Counted from the stretch's first letter, positions 8,610-17,061 are shown. The stretch is DNA of 64,000 nucleotides from Actinomycetales bacterium (GCA_016715285.1 JADKAO010000002.1:528229-592228); one strand, 5' to 3'. The notes: generated from the sequence alone by a model not told the origin. Numbers and translations: made by a program.

Positions 8610-9332
8610 TCAGGGCGCGGGCGCGGCGACGACCAGGCTCAGGGCGTGGCGGAGGGTGGATTCATACAGCTCCTCCGCGTCCGCGATCTCGCCCAGGTGG
8701 CCGAAGACCTCGCGTGATACGCCCGCGATCAGCAGCGTCCAGGCATCGATACCCGCGAGCAGGAGCTCAGGCGTGAGGTCAGCGGTGTCGATCTCGCGAC
8801 CAAGGTCGTCAGCGATCGCCGCGGCCGACGCGCGAGCCGCCGGCGAGATCCCATCCGCGTTCGGCGCAGTCGCCATCCCCAGGTGAGCCATGTCCGCGAG
8901 GATCCGGAGGAGCAGGAACTGGACGCGGGTACCAGCGGGCGTCGTGCGGTCCCCGGGTGCGGCATACCCCGGCACTGGCGACCCAAAAAGCAACGCCCAA
9001 TCGAAGGGGTGTGCCACGCCCCACTCGCGCACCGCCCTTCCGGTGGCGAGGAATCGTTCACGCACATCACCCCGCGGGACCGCCGCCTCAGCCCGCTCGG
9101 CCGCGTCGCCGAGCGCGGTGAACGACTCGACGATGAGCCGCGTCAGCAACTCATCGCGGCTCGCGACATAGCGATAGAGGGCCGAGGAGGCCATCCCGAG
9201 TTCACGCGCGATGGCCCGCAGTGACAACCCCGCGGCACCGACTTCACCCAAGTGCCGCCGGGCAATGGTGAGGATGGCGGCCTCCAGACGCTCACGGTTT
9301 TCGGCTCGTATGCCGCGTGCTGGCTTTCCCAT
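8610..9332 (-). CDS. TetR/AcrR family regulator with WHG-type C-terminal domain
   Basis: The 240-residue protein has an N-terminal TetR helix-turn-helix (GLSLRAIARELGMASSALYRYVASRDELL) and a C-terminal ligand domain containing PFDWALLFGSPVPGY, characteristic of the WHG/TetR_C_13 group. It is divergent from the NAD-dependent epimerase gene. Two matching palindromes lie in the gap and are the likely operators. Its last codons (VVAAPAP) are made by a short tandem repeat shared with the intergenic region. Confidence 0.93.
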   Translation of the reverse strand: MGKPARGIRAENRERLEAAILTIARRHLGEVGAAGLSLRAIARELGMASSALYRYVASRDELLTRLIVESFTALGDAAERAEAAVPRGDVRERFLATGRAVREWGVAHPFDWALLFGSPVPGYAAPGDRTTPAGTRVQFLLLRILADMAHLGMATAPNADGISPAARASAAAIADDLGREIDTADLTPELLLAGIDAWTLLIAGVSREVFGHLGEIADAEELYESTLRHALSLVVAAPAP

Positions 9333-9375
9333 CCCGCCATCCTCCCAGCGTGGGTGCCCCGGTGTCCAGAAAGCG

Positions 9376-9437
9376 AGAGCAGTGCTCTTGACATGCCGAA
9401 GTTGCCCGTGTCATCGTGGAAACGAGAGCACTGATCT
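9376..9437 (+). promoter_or_regulatory. Promoter with two TetR-type operators
   Basis: AGAGCAGTGCTCT at 9376-9388 is a perfect palindrome around a central base. AGAGCACTGATCT at 9425-9437 is a second copy with one mismatch. A -35-like TTGACA sits at 9389-9394 between them, with a poor -10 about 17 bp downstream, so bound repressor would cover the promoter of the gene at 9455. Confidence 0.6.
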
Positions 9438-9454
9438 CTATTTAGGAGCAGGTC

Positions 9455-10402
9455 ATGACACTTCACGTGGTTCTGGGCGCTGGCGGCATCGGCCGGAGCG
9501 TGGCCAAGACCTTGGCTGACGCGGGCGATGAGGTCACTCTTGTGTCCCGCTCAGGCAGGACGATCGATCGTTCGGGCGTCCGAGCGGTCGCGCTCGACGT
9601 CACGGATGCTGCGGGTTTGGCGGCGGTGAGCGCGGGCGCACGCACGGTGATCAACGCGCTCAACCCCACGGCATACACCAGGTGGGAACGCGATTGGCCA
9701 CCGATGGCGACGGCCGTGCTCGACGCGACCGAAGCGGCTGGGGCGCGGCTGGTGACGGTGTCGAATCTCTATGGGTACGGGCCGGTGACTGGGCCGATGA
9801 CCGAGGACCTGCCGCTGTCCTCGACCGGAGTCAAGGGGCAAGTCCGGGCGCAGATGTGGCGCGACGCGGTGGCGAGGCAGGCCGACGGGCGCGTTCAGGT
9901 GAGTGAGGTCCGCGGGTCTGACTATCTCGGCCCGGAGACGCTCGCCTCGAGCTACCTGTCGTCGATGGTGCTCCCTGCGGTCATCGCTGGTCGGCGCGCG
10001 TGGGTGCCGATGGGGCGAGCCGATGTGCCGCACTCGTGGACGTTTGACGGGGACGTCGCGGCTCTCGTTGCCGCGATCGCGCTGACTGATAGCGACGACG
10101 TGTGGGGGCGGGCGTGGCATGTGCCGACCGATGCGCCCGCGACGCTGGCGGAGGTCGCTGCGCTGGCAGCCGAGGTGGCGGGGGCGCCAGCGCCGGCTCG
10201 GCTGACGGTGCTGCCGCGGGCGCTCGTGAGTGTGGGCGGACTCGTCGTGCCGCTGCTCGGGGCTTTGCGGGAGACGCGGCACCAGTTCGAGCGGCCGTTT
10301 GTGCTCGACTCGACGGCGGCGCAGTCGCGGTTTGGGCTGCGGCCGACACCTCTGCGCGAGGCGATTGAGCGCACCGTGGCGGCGTTGCGCGCGGCCGGCT
10401 AA
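9455..10402 (+). CDS. NAD(P)-dependent epimerase/dehydratase-like protein
   Basis: The 315-residue protein opens with a Rossmann motif (VVLGAGGIGRSVAKTLADAG). It lacks the usual YxxxK of short-chain dehydrogenases at the expected place, having NLYGYGPV followed by GQVRAQMWRD. It resembles extended/atypical SDR NAD-dependent epimerase-family proteins common in actinobacteria. Its substrate is unknown. The tight pairing with a TetR gene suggests induction by a small molecule. The start has a ribosome site (AGGAG) 8 nt upstream. Confidence 0.85.
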   Translation: MTLHVVLGAGGIGRSVAKTLADAGDEVTLVSRSGRTIDRSGVRAVALDVTDAAGLAAVSAGARTVINALNPTAYTRWERDWPPMATAVLDATEAAGARLVTVSNLYGYGPVTGPMTEDLPLSSTGVKGQVRAQMWRDAVARQADGRVQVSEVRGSDYLGPETLASSYLSSMVLPAVIAGRRAWVPMGRADVPHSWTFDGDVAALVAAIALTDSDDVWGRAWHVPTDAPATLAEVAALAAEVAGAPAPARLTVLPRALVSVGGLVVPLLGALRETRHQFERPFVLDSTAAQSRFGLRPTPLREAIERTVAALRAAG

Positions 10403-11016
10403 GGGGGCTGGCTAAGGGGCAGAGCAAGCCGGCCGGCTAGCGCGGCGGTCTCCGCGGCGGCCCTCACCGCCGCATAGCAGGGCACAAACGCAGGGTTCAG
10501 TGATTCTGAAGCCTGCATCTTCGCCCTGCTACTCGTTGCGAGCCCGGTGAGGCGTCGGCGGGACCGAGCTCAGGTGAGTGAGCGAACTAGCGCGGCCGGC
10601 TAAGGGGCGGGCTAGCGCGGCGGTCTCCGCGGCGGCCCTCACCGCCGCATAGCAGGGCACAAACGCAGGGATCAGCGAGTCTGAAGCCTGCATCTTCGCC
10701 CTGCTACTCGTTGCGAGCCCGGTGAGGCGTCGGCGGGACCGAGCTCAGGTGAGTGAGCGAACTAGCGCGGCCGGCTAAGGGGGCCGCTAGCGCGGCGGTC
10801 CCGGCGGCGGCCCTCACCCCGCATAGCAGGGCACAAACGCAGGGATCACCGACTCTGAAGCCTGCATCTTCGCCCTGCTACTCATTGAGAGCACGGTGAG
10901 ACGTCCGCGGGACCGAGCTCGGGTGAGTGAGCGAACTAGCGCGCCTGGCTAAGGGGTCTGGCTAGCGCGGCTGGCTAGCGCAGCGCCCATTACCCCTGGG
11001 GTTGACCCCGTGGTGG
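10403..11016. repeat. Tandem array of about 173-bp units, each with an R1 hairpin
   Basis: This is noncoding. Three units have R1 cores starting at about 10,476, 10,649 and 10,823 (periods 173-174 bp). Each holds ggcggccctcacc, gcagggcacaaacgcaggg, the partner arm tgaagcctgcatcttcgccc and a gagtgagcgaactagcgcg tail. Units differ by a few substitutions. The last 40 bp before 11,017 look unrelated to any gene. Confidence 0.85.
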
Positions 11017-12051
11017 CTAGCGGGTGGCGGGAATCAGTTCGCGCAGACCAGGGAGGACCTGCTCGGCAAGGGTGCTCAAGAACCGTTCCTGGTCATGGCC
11101 GGGCCCATGCAGCACCAGGTGGTCGAACCCCAGATCGGTATAGACACGCAACGCCTCCACGACATCCTCCGGCCGAGACGCCACAATCCACCGCTTGGCG
11201 ACCTGCTCGATCGGCAACTCGTCAGCCGCACGCTCCATCTCGGCAGGGCTGTGGATCGAGTGCTTCTGCTCAGCGCTCAACGACAGCGGCGCCCAGAAGC
11301 GGCAGTTCTCGAGCGCTCGCTCGGGGTCCGGATCCCACGACAGTTTGATCTCGATCATCCGGTCAATCGAGTCACGCGCACGCCCAGCCTTATCCAGACC
11401 CTCGTCAACAGCGGGCACGAGCTGATCGGCATACAACTCGCGCCCCTTGCCCGAGGTGCAGATGAAGCCATCGGCGACCCGCCCGGCATACCGCGCGACG
11501 ACCGGTCCCCCGGCCGCGACGTACACCGGCACGGGCTCGTCGCGGCGGTCATAGATCGCGGCGTCCTCGGTGCGGTAGTACTCGCCCTCGAACGACACCC
11601 GGTCCTCGGTCCACAGCCGCCGCATCAGGGTGACCGCCTCCCGGAGCCGCGCGAACCGCTCCTTAAACGCCGGCCACTGCCCGTCGACGACCGAGCCGAC
11701 AGCGACCTCGTTGAGCGCCTCGCCCGTGCCGACGCCGAGCATTACGCGACCCGGCGCGAGACACGCCATCGTCGCGAAGGTCTGCGCCATGACCGCCGGG
11801 TTGTAGCGGAAGGTCGGGGTCAAGACCGACGTCCCGACCAGCACCCGCTCCGTCCGCGCCAGCACCCACGGCATCCACGCGAGCGCGTTGGGAGCGTGGC
11901 CGCCCTCCAATCGCCACGGCTGGAAATGGTCCGAGACGGTGACCGAGTCCAGGCCGATCTCCTCGGCGCGCACGGCATACCGCGCGAGTTCCAGCGGCGC
12001 GAACTGTTCCGCGGAAGCCTTGTAGCCGATCCGGATCGAGGTGTGAGTCAC
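11017..12051 (-). CDS. fgd: F420-dependent glucose-6-phosphate dehydrogenase-like protein
   Basis: The 344-residue luciferase-like (LLM) TIM-barrel protein closely matches the Fgd signature: SVTVSDHFQPWRLEGGHAP (with the catalytic His of the DHFQPW motif near residue 42), VLVGTSVLTPTFRYNPAVMA and VGTGEALNEVA. Fgd oxidises glucose-6-phosphate to 6-phosphogluconolactone and produces F420H2 for cytosolic reductases. It overlaps the stop of the upstream cofC-like gene by 4 bp (ATGA), placing F420 reduction and F420 synthesis in one operon. Confidence 0.92.
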   Translation of the reverse strand: MTHTSIRIGYKASAEQFAPLELARYAVRAEEIGLDSVTVSDHFQPWRLEGGHAPNALAWMPWVLARTERVLVGTSVLTPTFRYNPAVMAQTFATMACLAPGRVMLGVGTGEALNEVAVGSVVDGQWPAFKERFARLREAVTLMRRLWTEDRVSFEGEYYRTEDAAIYDRRDEPVPVYVAAGGPVVARYAGRVADGFICTSGKGRELYADQLVPAVDEGLDKAGRARDSIDRMIEIKLSWDPDPERALENCRFWAPLSLSAEQKHSIHSPAEMERAADELPIEQVAKRWIVASRPEDVVEALRVYTDLGFDHLVLHGPGHDQERFLSTLAEQVLPGLRELIPATR

Positions 12052-12842
12052 GAGGACCTTTCTAGCGCGTATGCCGTGTGGTCGGGGTCGATGTCGGGCT
12101 TGACGCCCGCATCGGGCTGGCTGCCCATGAGCGCCGGGCCCTGTCCGAGGAGCGGTGCGGTCGCCTCGCCGACGCCGAGCGCCGCGGCCGCAAGGAGGTC
12201 TTCGAGGGTGTCGACATCGTGGCGCGTCCGGATGGGGGCGGCCGCGACGGCATACAAGCCGAGGCCGGTATGCCGTGCAGCCGACTCCCCACCGTAACCG
12301 GTCACGACCGGTTGGCCGGGCGAGTAGATGACCATGGTGGTGCCAGTACCGGACCGGTCGGGCACGAAGGCGGCGGGGTGACCGCTGGCCTGGCTGAGTA
12401 CCTCAGTCACGTCGTCGGCGCGCAGGCACGGGAGGTCGGAAGGGGTGATCAAGACGCCTACATCGGGGAGGTCCCGGGCCGCAGATGCGGCCACCGCCAC
12501 GGCCACCGCCACGGCCACCGCTGCCCCAATCGCGCCGTCGAGGCTGTCCGTCTCGTCGGGGACGACACGCGCGCCGACGGTCGCGGCGAGCGCGGCGACG
12601 TCAGGGTCTGCGGTCACGACGATGATCGCCGCCACGTCGGGGCACCTCGCGAGCGCACTGAGGGTGTCGGTGGCGAAGGCGAGTGCGAGCTGCCGCCGCT
12701 GGTGGGCGGGCAGCGCGAGTCGCGACTTGGCAAGGTCGAGGTCCTTGACGGGGACCACGGCGGTGACAGGCGACGGACGTCGGCGCACGGCATACCGGGC
12801 TGCCTTGGCGTCCTGGGCGCGGTCAGTCTGCGCTGGGGTCAC
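12048..12842 (-). CDS. cofC: Phosphoenolpyruvate/2-phospho-L-lactate guanylyltransferase, F420 biosynthesis
   Basis: The 264-residue nucleotidyltransferase has VTAVVPVKDLDLAKSRLA near residue 26, then VTADPDVAALA and LITPSDLPCLRADDV, the CofC/FbiD pattern. It makes the guanylylated phosphoenolpyruvate or lactate precursor of coenzyme F420. A (Ala-Val)n run in the middle (AAVAVAVAVAVAA) comes from a 12-bp tandem repeat and probably varies in length. The next gene, fgd, overlaps its stop. The N-terminal 25 residues before the family start are not conserved, so a later start is possible. Confidence 0.9.
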   Translation of the reverse strand: MTPAQTDRAQDAKAARYAVRRRPSPVTAVVPVKDLDLAKSRLALPAHQRRQLALAFATDTLSALARCPDVAAIIVVTADPDVAALAATVGARVVPDETDSLDGAIGAAVAVAVAVAVAASAARDLPDVGVLITPSDLPCLRADDVTEVLSQASGHPAAFVPDRSGTGTTMVIYSPGQPVVTGYGGESAARHTGLGLYAVAAAPIRTRHDVDTLEDLLAAAALGVGEATAPLLGQGPALMGSQPDAGVKPDIDPDHTAYALERSS

Positions 12843-13023
12843 CCGTGATGGTTACCACAGATGCGGTGGAGGCGTCACGCGCCCCGGTGGTGCGTTGAGC
12901 GCTTCCTGATAAAGGCGCGGGTATGCCGTGCCACCAGGTCGCGCTGCCCGGGCGCCGCCCCGCCCTCACCGAATGGAAGGGCGCGGCCCGTCCGCACGGA
13001 TGGAAGGGCGCCTCCCCGCCCCT

Positions 13024-13084
13024 AGTGGAAGGGCAGAAAGGCAGGGTTCAGCGGCTGGGAAGCCTGCTTTTGTGCCCTGCCACT
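13024..13084. repeat. R1 extragenic hairpin repeat
   Basis: A solitary R1 copy (aagggcagaaaggcagggttc with agcctgcttttgtgccctgc) lies upstream of the VWA gene promoter. The arms pair as a 17-20 bp imperfect stem. Confidence 0.75.
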
Positions 13085-13100
13085 ACGGCATACTCGCTTC

Positions 13101-13142
13101 TTGACGTTTGCATTCGCAAACCTCTATGTTTGCGAATGCAAA
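13101..13142 (+). promoter_or_regulatory. Promoter with 15-bp perfect inverted repeat upstream of VWA gene
   Basis: A -35-like TTGACG at 13,101 is followed by TTTGCATTCGCAAAC (13,107-13,121), a 6-bp spacer, then GTTTGCGAATGCAAA (13,128-13,142). The arms are exact complements, and each arm is itself a TTTGC-N4-GCAAA dyad. The repeat covers the expected -10 region, so a repressor bound here would block transcription. The likely regulator is not adjacent. Confidence 0.6.
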
Positions 13143-13166
13143 TCTCGAACCGAGTCAAGGAGCCTC

Positions 13167-15116
13167 ATGTCGACCACACGCACCGCCCTCATGGTGGCCC
13201 TCAGAGCGCTCCTTGCCGCTGTGCTCGGCCTTGCCGCCGTGGGCGCAGTCGGCGCACTCGGCGCCGTCAGCGCGCCGAGCGCATCCGCCGAGGAGGCGCC
13301 ACCACACAAGCTCCTCCTGATGCTCGACTCGTCTGGTTCGATGAATGAGCCTGACCCGTCGGGCCTCACCAAGATCGAGGCCGCCAAGCAAGCCCTGACC
13401 TCCGTCGTCAACGGCCTCCCCGTAACGGCGGCCGTCGGTCTGCGCGTCTACGGAGCGACGGTCCAGAGCGCCAAGCCGACCCCCGAAGCCTGCGCCGACA
13501 CCCAACTCGTCGCACCCATCGCCACCCTCGACAAGGCTGCTCTCACCGCGAGCATCGCAGGGTTCAAGGCCGTGGGTCATACGCCGATCGCGCACTCGCT
13601 CACCGAAGGCGTCAGGGACCTCGGTACCGTCGGCAAGCGGACCATCGTGCTCGTCTCCGACGGCCAAGAGACCTGCGTGCCAGACCCCTGCCCCGTCGTG
13701 CGCAAACTCGTCGAGAATGGCATTGACCTGCAGATCGACACGGTGGGCTTCGCGGTCAACGACAATGCCCGCGCCCAGTTGCGTTGCATCGCCGACGCTG
13801 GCCGTGGCACGTACTACGACGCCAAGGACGCGGCCACTCTCGCAACCAGCCTGACCAAACTCTCGACCAGAGCGACCCGGAGTTTTGCCGTCAGCGGCAA
13901 GCGGGTCGTCGGCACCCCGACCGAGGCTGGTGCCCCCGAACTCACCGCGGGCAGCTATGTCGACACCTTCACGACGGGTGCCGGCCGCAAGAACTACACC
14001 CTCACCCGCACAGTCCCGGGCTCGACCCTGCACGTCTCGCTCGCGAGTCGACCGCCGGTTGACCTGGTCGGTGGCGGCTACAACACCGAGGTGGTCCGCT
14101 TCTATGTCAAGGACGCCAAAGGCACCGACTGCATCGGGGCCAATGGGCTCGCTAGTCGGATCGGCATGAGCACGATGTTCAGCATCGTGAGCGACACTCG
14201 CCTCGTCCCCCGCAGCTCAGACGCGACGGTATGCCGCACCGACACCACCCTGAACCTCCAGATCACGCGCGACGAAGGCAACGCCACCCCCGCCGACGCG
14301 GAGATTCTCGTCATGGAAGAGCCACCCGTGACCTCAACGGCCGGACTCCCCGCGACGGCCGAGAAGCCCGAGCCAGGCCCCCTTGTGGATCGCCCGCGCT
14401 TCACTGGCGACGCAACTCCGATCGTCGGCGGCGTTGCCTTCTCGGACGCCCCTCGGATCGACGCGGGCATCTTCACCGAGACCTATCTCCCCGGCGAGAC
14501 GATCTTCTATCGCGTCCCCGTCGATTGGGGCCAGCGGTTGGCCGTCACGATCAACCCGCCGACCTTCGCTGCCGCGGCTGCCGACCGGCTCGGACCCCTT
14601 TACGACGCCACGATTTACGGCCCAGACCGCGCCCGTGTCGGCGTCGAACCGCAGGGAATGGGCCACCTGGGCAAGGGCACCGGCCTCCCCTCAGATACGT
14701 CGACGTGGCCGGTCTTCCGCCAGACGCCTGAGGTGCGCTATCTCAACCGCGACTCCTCCGGGATCGCGTCCTCAGCACTCGCCGGCAACCACTACCTCGC
14801 GATCTCGATGCCCACGAACTCGAACGGGGTCGTGACGCCCATCCAGGTCACCTTCAAGGTGGAAGTCCTCGGCACGCCCAACGGCAAGCCCGCGTATGCC
14901 GTGTCGCCCACTCCCAGCGCATCGCCCGCGCCCAGCTCGGGGACCTCGGGGACCTCGGGGACCTCGGGAACCTCGACCGATCCGAATGCTGGCCCGTCCG
15001 CCTCGGCGACTGCACCCATCAGTGAGAGCGGCCCGCCGTGGGCACTCATCGGCGGTGGGGTCGTCCTCCTGGTCGCGCTGGGTGGCGGGCTCACGGCATA
15101 CGCAAAAAGGCGGTGA
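13167..15116 (+). CDS. Membrane-anchored von Willebrand factor A domain protein
   Basis: The protein of about 649 residues has an N-terminal signal peptide (RALLAAVLGLAAVGAVGALG, cut near SASA-EE) and a VWA domain with a complete-looking MIDAS (LMLDSSGSMNEPD). A long beta-rich extracellular region follows, then a low-complexity Ser/Pro/Gly linker with four Gly-Thr-Ser repeats, and a C-terminal helix with a basic tail (TAYAKRR) that anchors it in the membrane. The start was chosen at 13,167 because the signal peptide and an AAGG ribosome site fit. The upstream inverted repeat suggests tight regulation. A surface adhesion or complex-assembly role is inferred from the VWA fold only. Confidence 0.88.
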   Translation: MSTTRTALMVALRALLAAVLGLAAVGAVGALGAVSAPSASAEEAPPHKLLLMLDSSGSMNEPDPSGLTKIEAAKQALTSVVNGLPVTAAVGLRVYGATVQSAKPTPEACADTQLVAPIATLDKAALTASIAGFKAVGHTPIAHSLTEGVRDLGTVGKRTIVLVSDGQETCVPDPCPVVRKLVENGIDLQIDTVGFAVNDNARAQLRCIADAGRGTYYDAKDAATLATSLTKLSTRATRSFAVSGKRVVGTPTEAGAPELTAGSYVDTFTTGAGRKNYTLTRTVPGSTLHVSLASRPPVDLVGGGYNTEVVRFYVKDAKGTDCIGANGLASRIGMSTMFSIVSDTRLVPRSSDATVCRTDTTLNLQITRDEGNATPADAEILVMEEPPVTSTAGLPATAEKPEPGPLVDRPRFTGDATPIVGGVAFSDAPRIDAGIFTETYLPGETIFYRVPVDWGQRLAVTINPPTFAAAAADRLGPLYDATIYGPDRARVGVEPQGMGHLGKGTGLPSDTSTWPVFRQTPEVRYLNRDSSGIASSALAGNHYLAISMPTNSNGVVTPIQVTFKVEVLGTPNGKPAYAVSPTPSASPAPSSGTSGTSGTSGTSTDPNAGPSASATAPISESGPPWALIGGGVVLLVALGGGLTAYAKRR

Positions 15117-15202
15117 CCAGGCTGGGTCGGGCCATGTCTCTATGTCTCAATCATTGCGACACGCGCGGTCTTGACTGGCCAGGTAGCCCACTCGTCTCGT
15201 GG

Positions 15203-15262
15203 GTAGCAGGGCAGACACGCAGGGTTCGGCGGCTCTGAAGCCTGCCCTTGTGCCCTTCCACG
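15203..15262. repeat. R1 extragenic hairpin repeat
   Basis: A degenerate R1 copy (gcagggcagacacgcagggttc with agcctgcccttgtgccctt) lies between the VWA gene and the convergent vapC. It may work as a terminator for either gene. Confidence 0.7.
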
Positions 15263-15286
15263 GCCGGCGAAAGGCGCAGGACGCGA

Positions 15287-15658
15287 CTAACGAATTTGGC
15301 GTATGCCGTCCCCATCGCCCCATTGCGTGTCCGCCGTGAGGACCAGGCACTCGAGGCGATCAGCCAGCGCGAGACACAACCGGTCGCCGAGGGAGAGCCC
15401 CTGGCCGCTGCGCCAACGGACCGCGGCCCGCTCGGCATCCGCCGCCTCGACCGGGGCGATCGTCAGGCCATAACTGAGGAGCAGGGCGCGAACGAGGTCC
15501 CAGTCACGACCCGCTTGATGGACTTTTTGGGCGACTTCAGACCAGTTCGCCGCCCCGCAGACGGCCCCCGCAGTCAACGATTCCTCGACCACATCTGCGC
15601 CTGGTTCGCCGGCGACAAAGGCCAGGAGCGCTGAGGCGTCGAGGACAACAGCGCTCAC
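15287..15658 (-). CDS. vapC: VapC toxin (PIN-domain ribonuclease)
   Basis: The 123-residue PIN domain begins MSAVVLDASALLAFV with the first catalytic Asp. ANWSEVAQKV carries the conserved Glu, SLGDRLCLALA the second Asp pair and LTADTQW the last Asp, so all acidic positions seem present. The start overlaps the stop of the upstream AbrB-type antitoxin by 4 bp. It is predicted to cut a structured RNA such as tRNA or rRNA. Confidence 0.92.
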   Translation of the reverse strand: MSAVVLDASALLAFVAGEPGADVVEESLTAGAVCGAANWSEVAQKVHQAGRDWDLVRALLLSYGLTIAPVEAADAERAAVRWRSGQGLSLGDRLCLALADRLECLVLTADTQWGDGDGIRQIR

Positions 15659-15957
15659 GCGTCACCGTCATGGGCCAGGTCGCTGCCGGCGTCTTCGAGG
15701 GCGGCGTCTTCGAGGGCGGCGTCTTCGAGGGCGGCGGCGCGTCGGCGACTTGCCAACAGCGCAGTCACCAGGTCGGTCCCAGCCACCTCGCGCCGGACGC
15801 GGTCGCGAAGCTGCGCGCGGGTGAGCAGGACCAGACCGTCGGGGGTCTCGAGCAGCATGAGGGCGGTGCCCTGGGATAGCCCGGCGCGCTCGCGCACGTC
15901 AGCGGGCACGACGAGACGACCCCGATCTCCCATCACGACGGCGTGTGTCCCACTCAT
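15655..15957 (-). CDS. vapB: AbrB/SpoVT-type VapB antitoxin
   Basis: The 100-residue protein has the swapped-hairpin AbrB fold (GDRGRLVVPADVRERAGLSQGTALML). Its C-terminal half contains the repeated pentapeptide ALEDA, encoded by a 15-bp tandem repeat (gtcttcgagggcggc) at about 15,691-15,740; copy number could vary without changing the frame. It is co-operonic with the following vapC (4-bp overlap) and probably autoregulated. Confidence 0.9.
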   Translation of the reverse strand: MSGTHAVVMGDRGRLVVPADVRERAGLSQGTALMLLETPDGLVLLTRAQLRDRVRREVAGTDLVTALLASRRRAAALEDAALEDAALEDAGSDLAHDGDA

Positions 15958-16008
15958 GCCTCAACGGTACCAACATGACTATCACTGTGGTACCTCCGCT
16001 TGGCATAC

Positions 16009-16959
16009 CTAGCCGATAAGCGGCGCGAGAGTCTCGCCGAGGAGCGCGACCCGGCCGTCAATGTGCCCGTTCGCAGGCGCGTTGATCGTGAACCCATCGA
16101 CTCCGGTCTCCAAGAGCCGGGAGTATGCCGTAGCCACCTCGACCGGCCCGCCCACGATCACACCCGCCCGCCGACCAGCGAGCTCGGGGATGTGCGCGAT
16201 CGCGGCGTCGAGCTCGGCCTCGGCTTGCTCACGAGTCGGGGCGATACACACCGAGGTCTGATAGCTCACCGTGATCTCGTTGCGGTCGCGACCGAGCCGT
16301 TCGCAGTGCGCGTCGAGCGCAGCGAGTTTGCGCGGGATGTCCTCGACGGCACAGATGATGTTGGACTCGTCGGCATACTGCGCGACCATCCGCAGCGTCT
16401 TCTTCTCACCACCACCGCCGATCATGATCGGGATCCGGCCTACTGGCGCAGGCGAATTCACGGCGTCGCGGACGGCATACCACTTGCCGTTGAGTGTGGG
16501 GCGCTCGCCGCGGAGCATCGGCCCGATGATCTGGAGGGCCTCTTCGAGGCGCTCGAACCGGTCGGTGAAGGTGCCGAACTCGTAGCCCAGCGACTCGTGC
16601 TCCAGCTCGAACCACCCCGCGCCGATCCCGAGTTGCGCGCGGCCCTTGGACACCACGTCGAGCGCGGTCACGATCTTGGCCAGCAGCGTCGGGTGGCGAT
16701 AGGTGTTGCCCGTGACGAGCGACGAGAGCCGCACTCGCGACGTGCGCCCGGCGAGCCCAGCGAGCAGCGTGTAGCACTCGAGCATCTCGTTGGTGTGCGC
16801 GCCCAGCATCGGCAGTTGATAGAAGTGGTCCATCACGAGCACGGTGTCGAAGCCACTGTCCTCGGCCTCAATCGCCTGCCGCGCAACGGCTTCGAAGAGA
16901 TCGCCCGGCCCCACTCCGGGATAGGTGAAGTTGGGGATCTGGTACCCGAGGCGTGTCAT
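16009..16959 (-). CDS. LLM-class F420-dependent oxidoreductase (TIGR03560-like)
   Basis: The protein of about 316 residues is a luciferase-like barrel: MTRLGYQIPNFTYPGVG at the N terminus, DTVLVMDHFYQLP, VSKGRAQLGIGAGWFELEH and IPIMIGGGGEKKTLR. These match F420-dependent LLM oxidoreductases of unknown substrate. The start at 16,959 begins the family; the frame is open upstream but without homology and crosses the divergent gene. It may use the F420H2 made by the fgd operon 4 kb away. Confidence 0.9.
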   Translation of the reverse strand: MTRLGYQIPNFTYPGVGPGDLFEAVARQAIEAEDSGFDTVLVMDHFYQLPMLGAHTNEMLECYTLLAGLAGRTSRVRLSSLVTGNTYRHPTLLAKIVTALDVVSKGRAQLGIGAGWFELEHESLGYEFGTFTDRFERLEEALQIIGPMLRGERPTLNGKWYAVRDAVNSPAPVGRIPIMIGGGGEKKTLRMVAQYADESNIICAVEDIPRKLAALDAHCERLGRDRNEITVSYQTSVCIAPTREQAEAELDAAIAHIPELAGRRAGVIVGGPVEVATAYSRLLETGVDGFTINAPANGHIDGRVALLGETLAPLIG

Positions 16960-16983
16960 AGCTGTGACGCTACGGGTCGCGGG

Positions 16984-17006
16984 CGGCATACGCGAGCCGT
17001 ATGCCG
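16984..17006. terminator. Hairpin made of two head-to-head octamers
   Basis: CGGCATACG (16,984-16,992) and CGTATGCCG (16,998-17,006) form a perfect 9-bp stem with a 5-nt loop, between two divergently transcribed genes. Because both genes read away from it, a terminator role is doubtful and a binding-site role is also possible. It consists of two copies of the dispersed octamer. Confidence 0.5.
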
Positions 17007-17061
17007 TGCGGGCGGTGCTAGATTCGCGGGAGCAAAGATGCCGTGACGGAGGGTCGAGCAG

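Noticed and set aside
10403..10990. Possible CRISPR array from evenly spaced repeats
   Set aside because: Units of 173 bp are nearly identical throughout, with no short repeat and unique spacer pattern; no cas genes are near.
12078..12848. Plus-strand frame opposite cofC
   Set aside because: Gly/Arg/His-rich shadow without motifs; cofC on the minus strand is clear.
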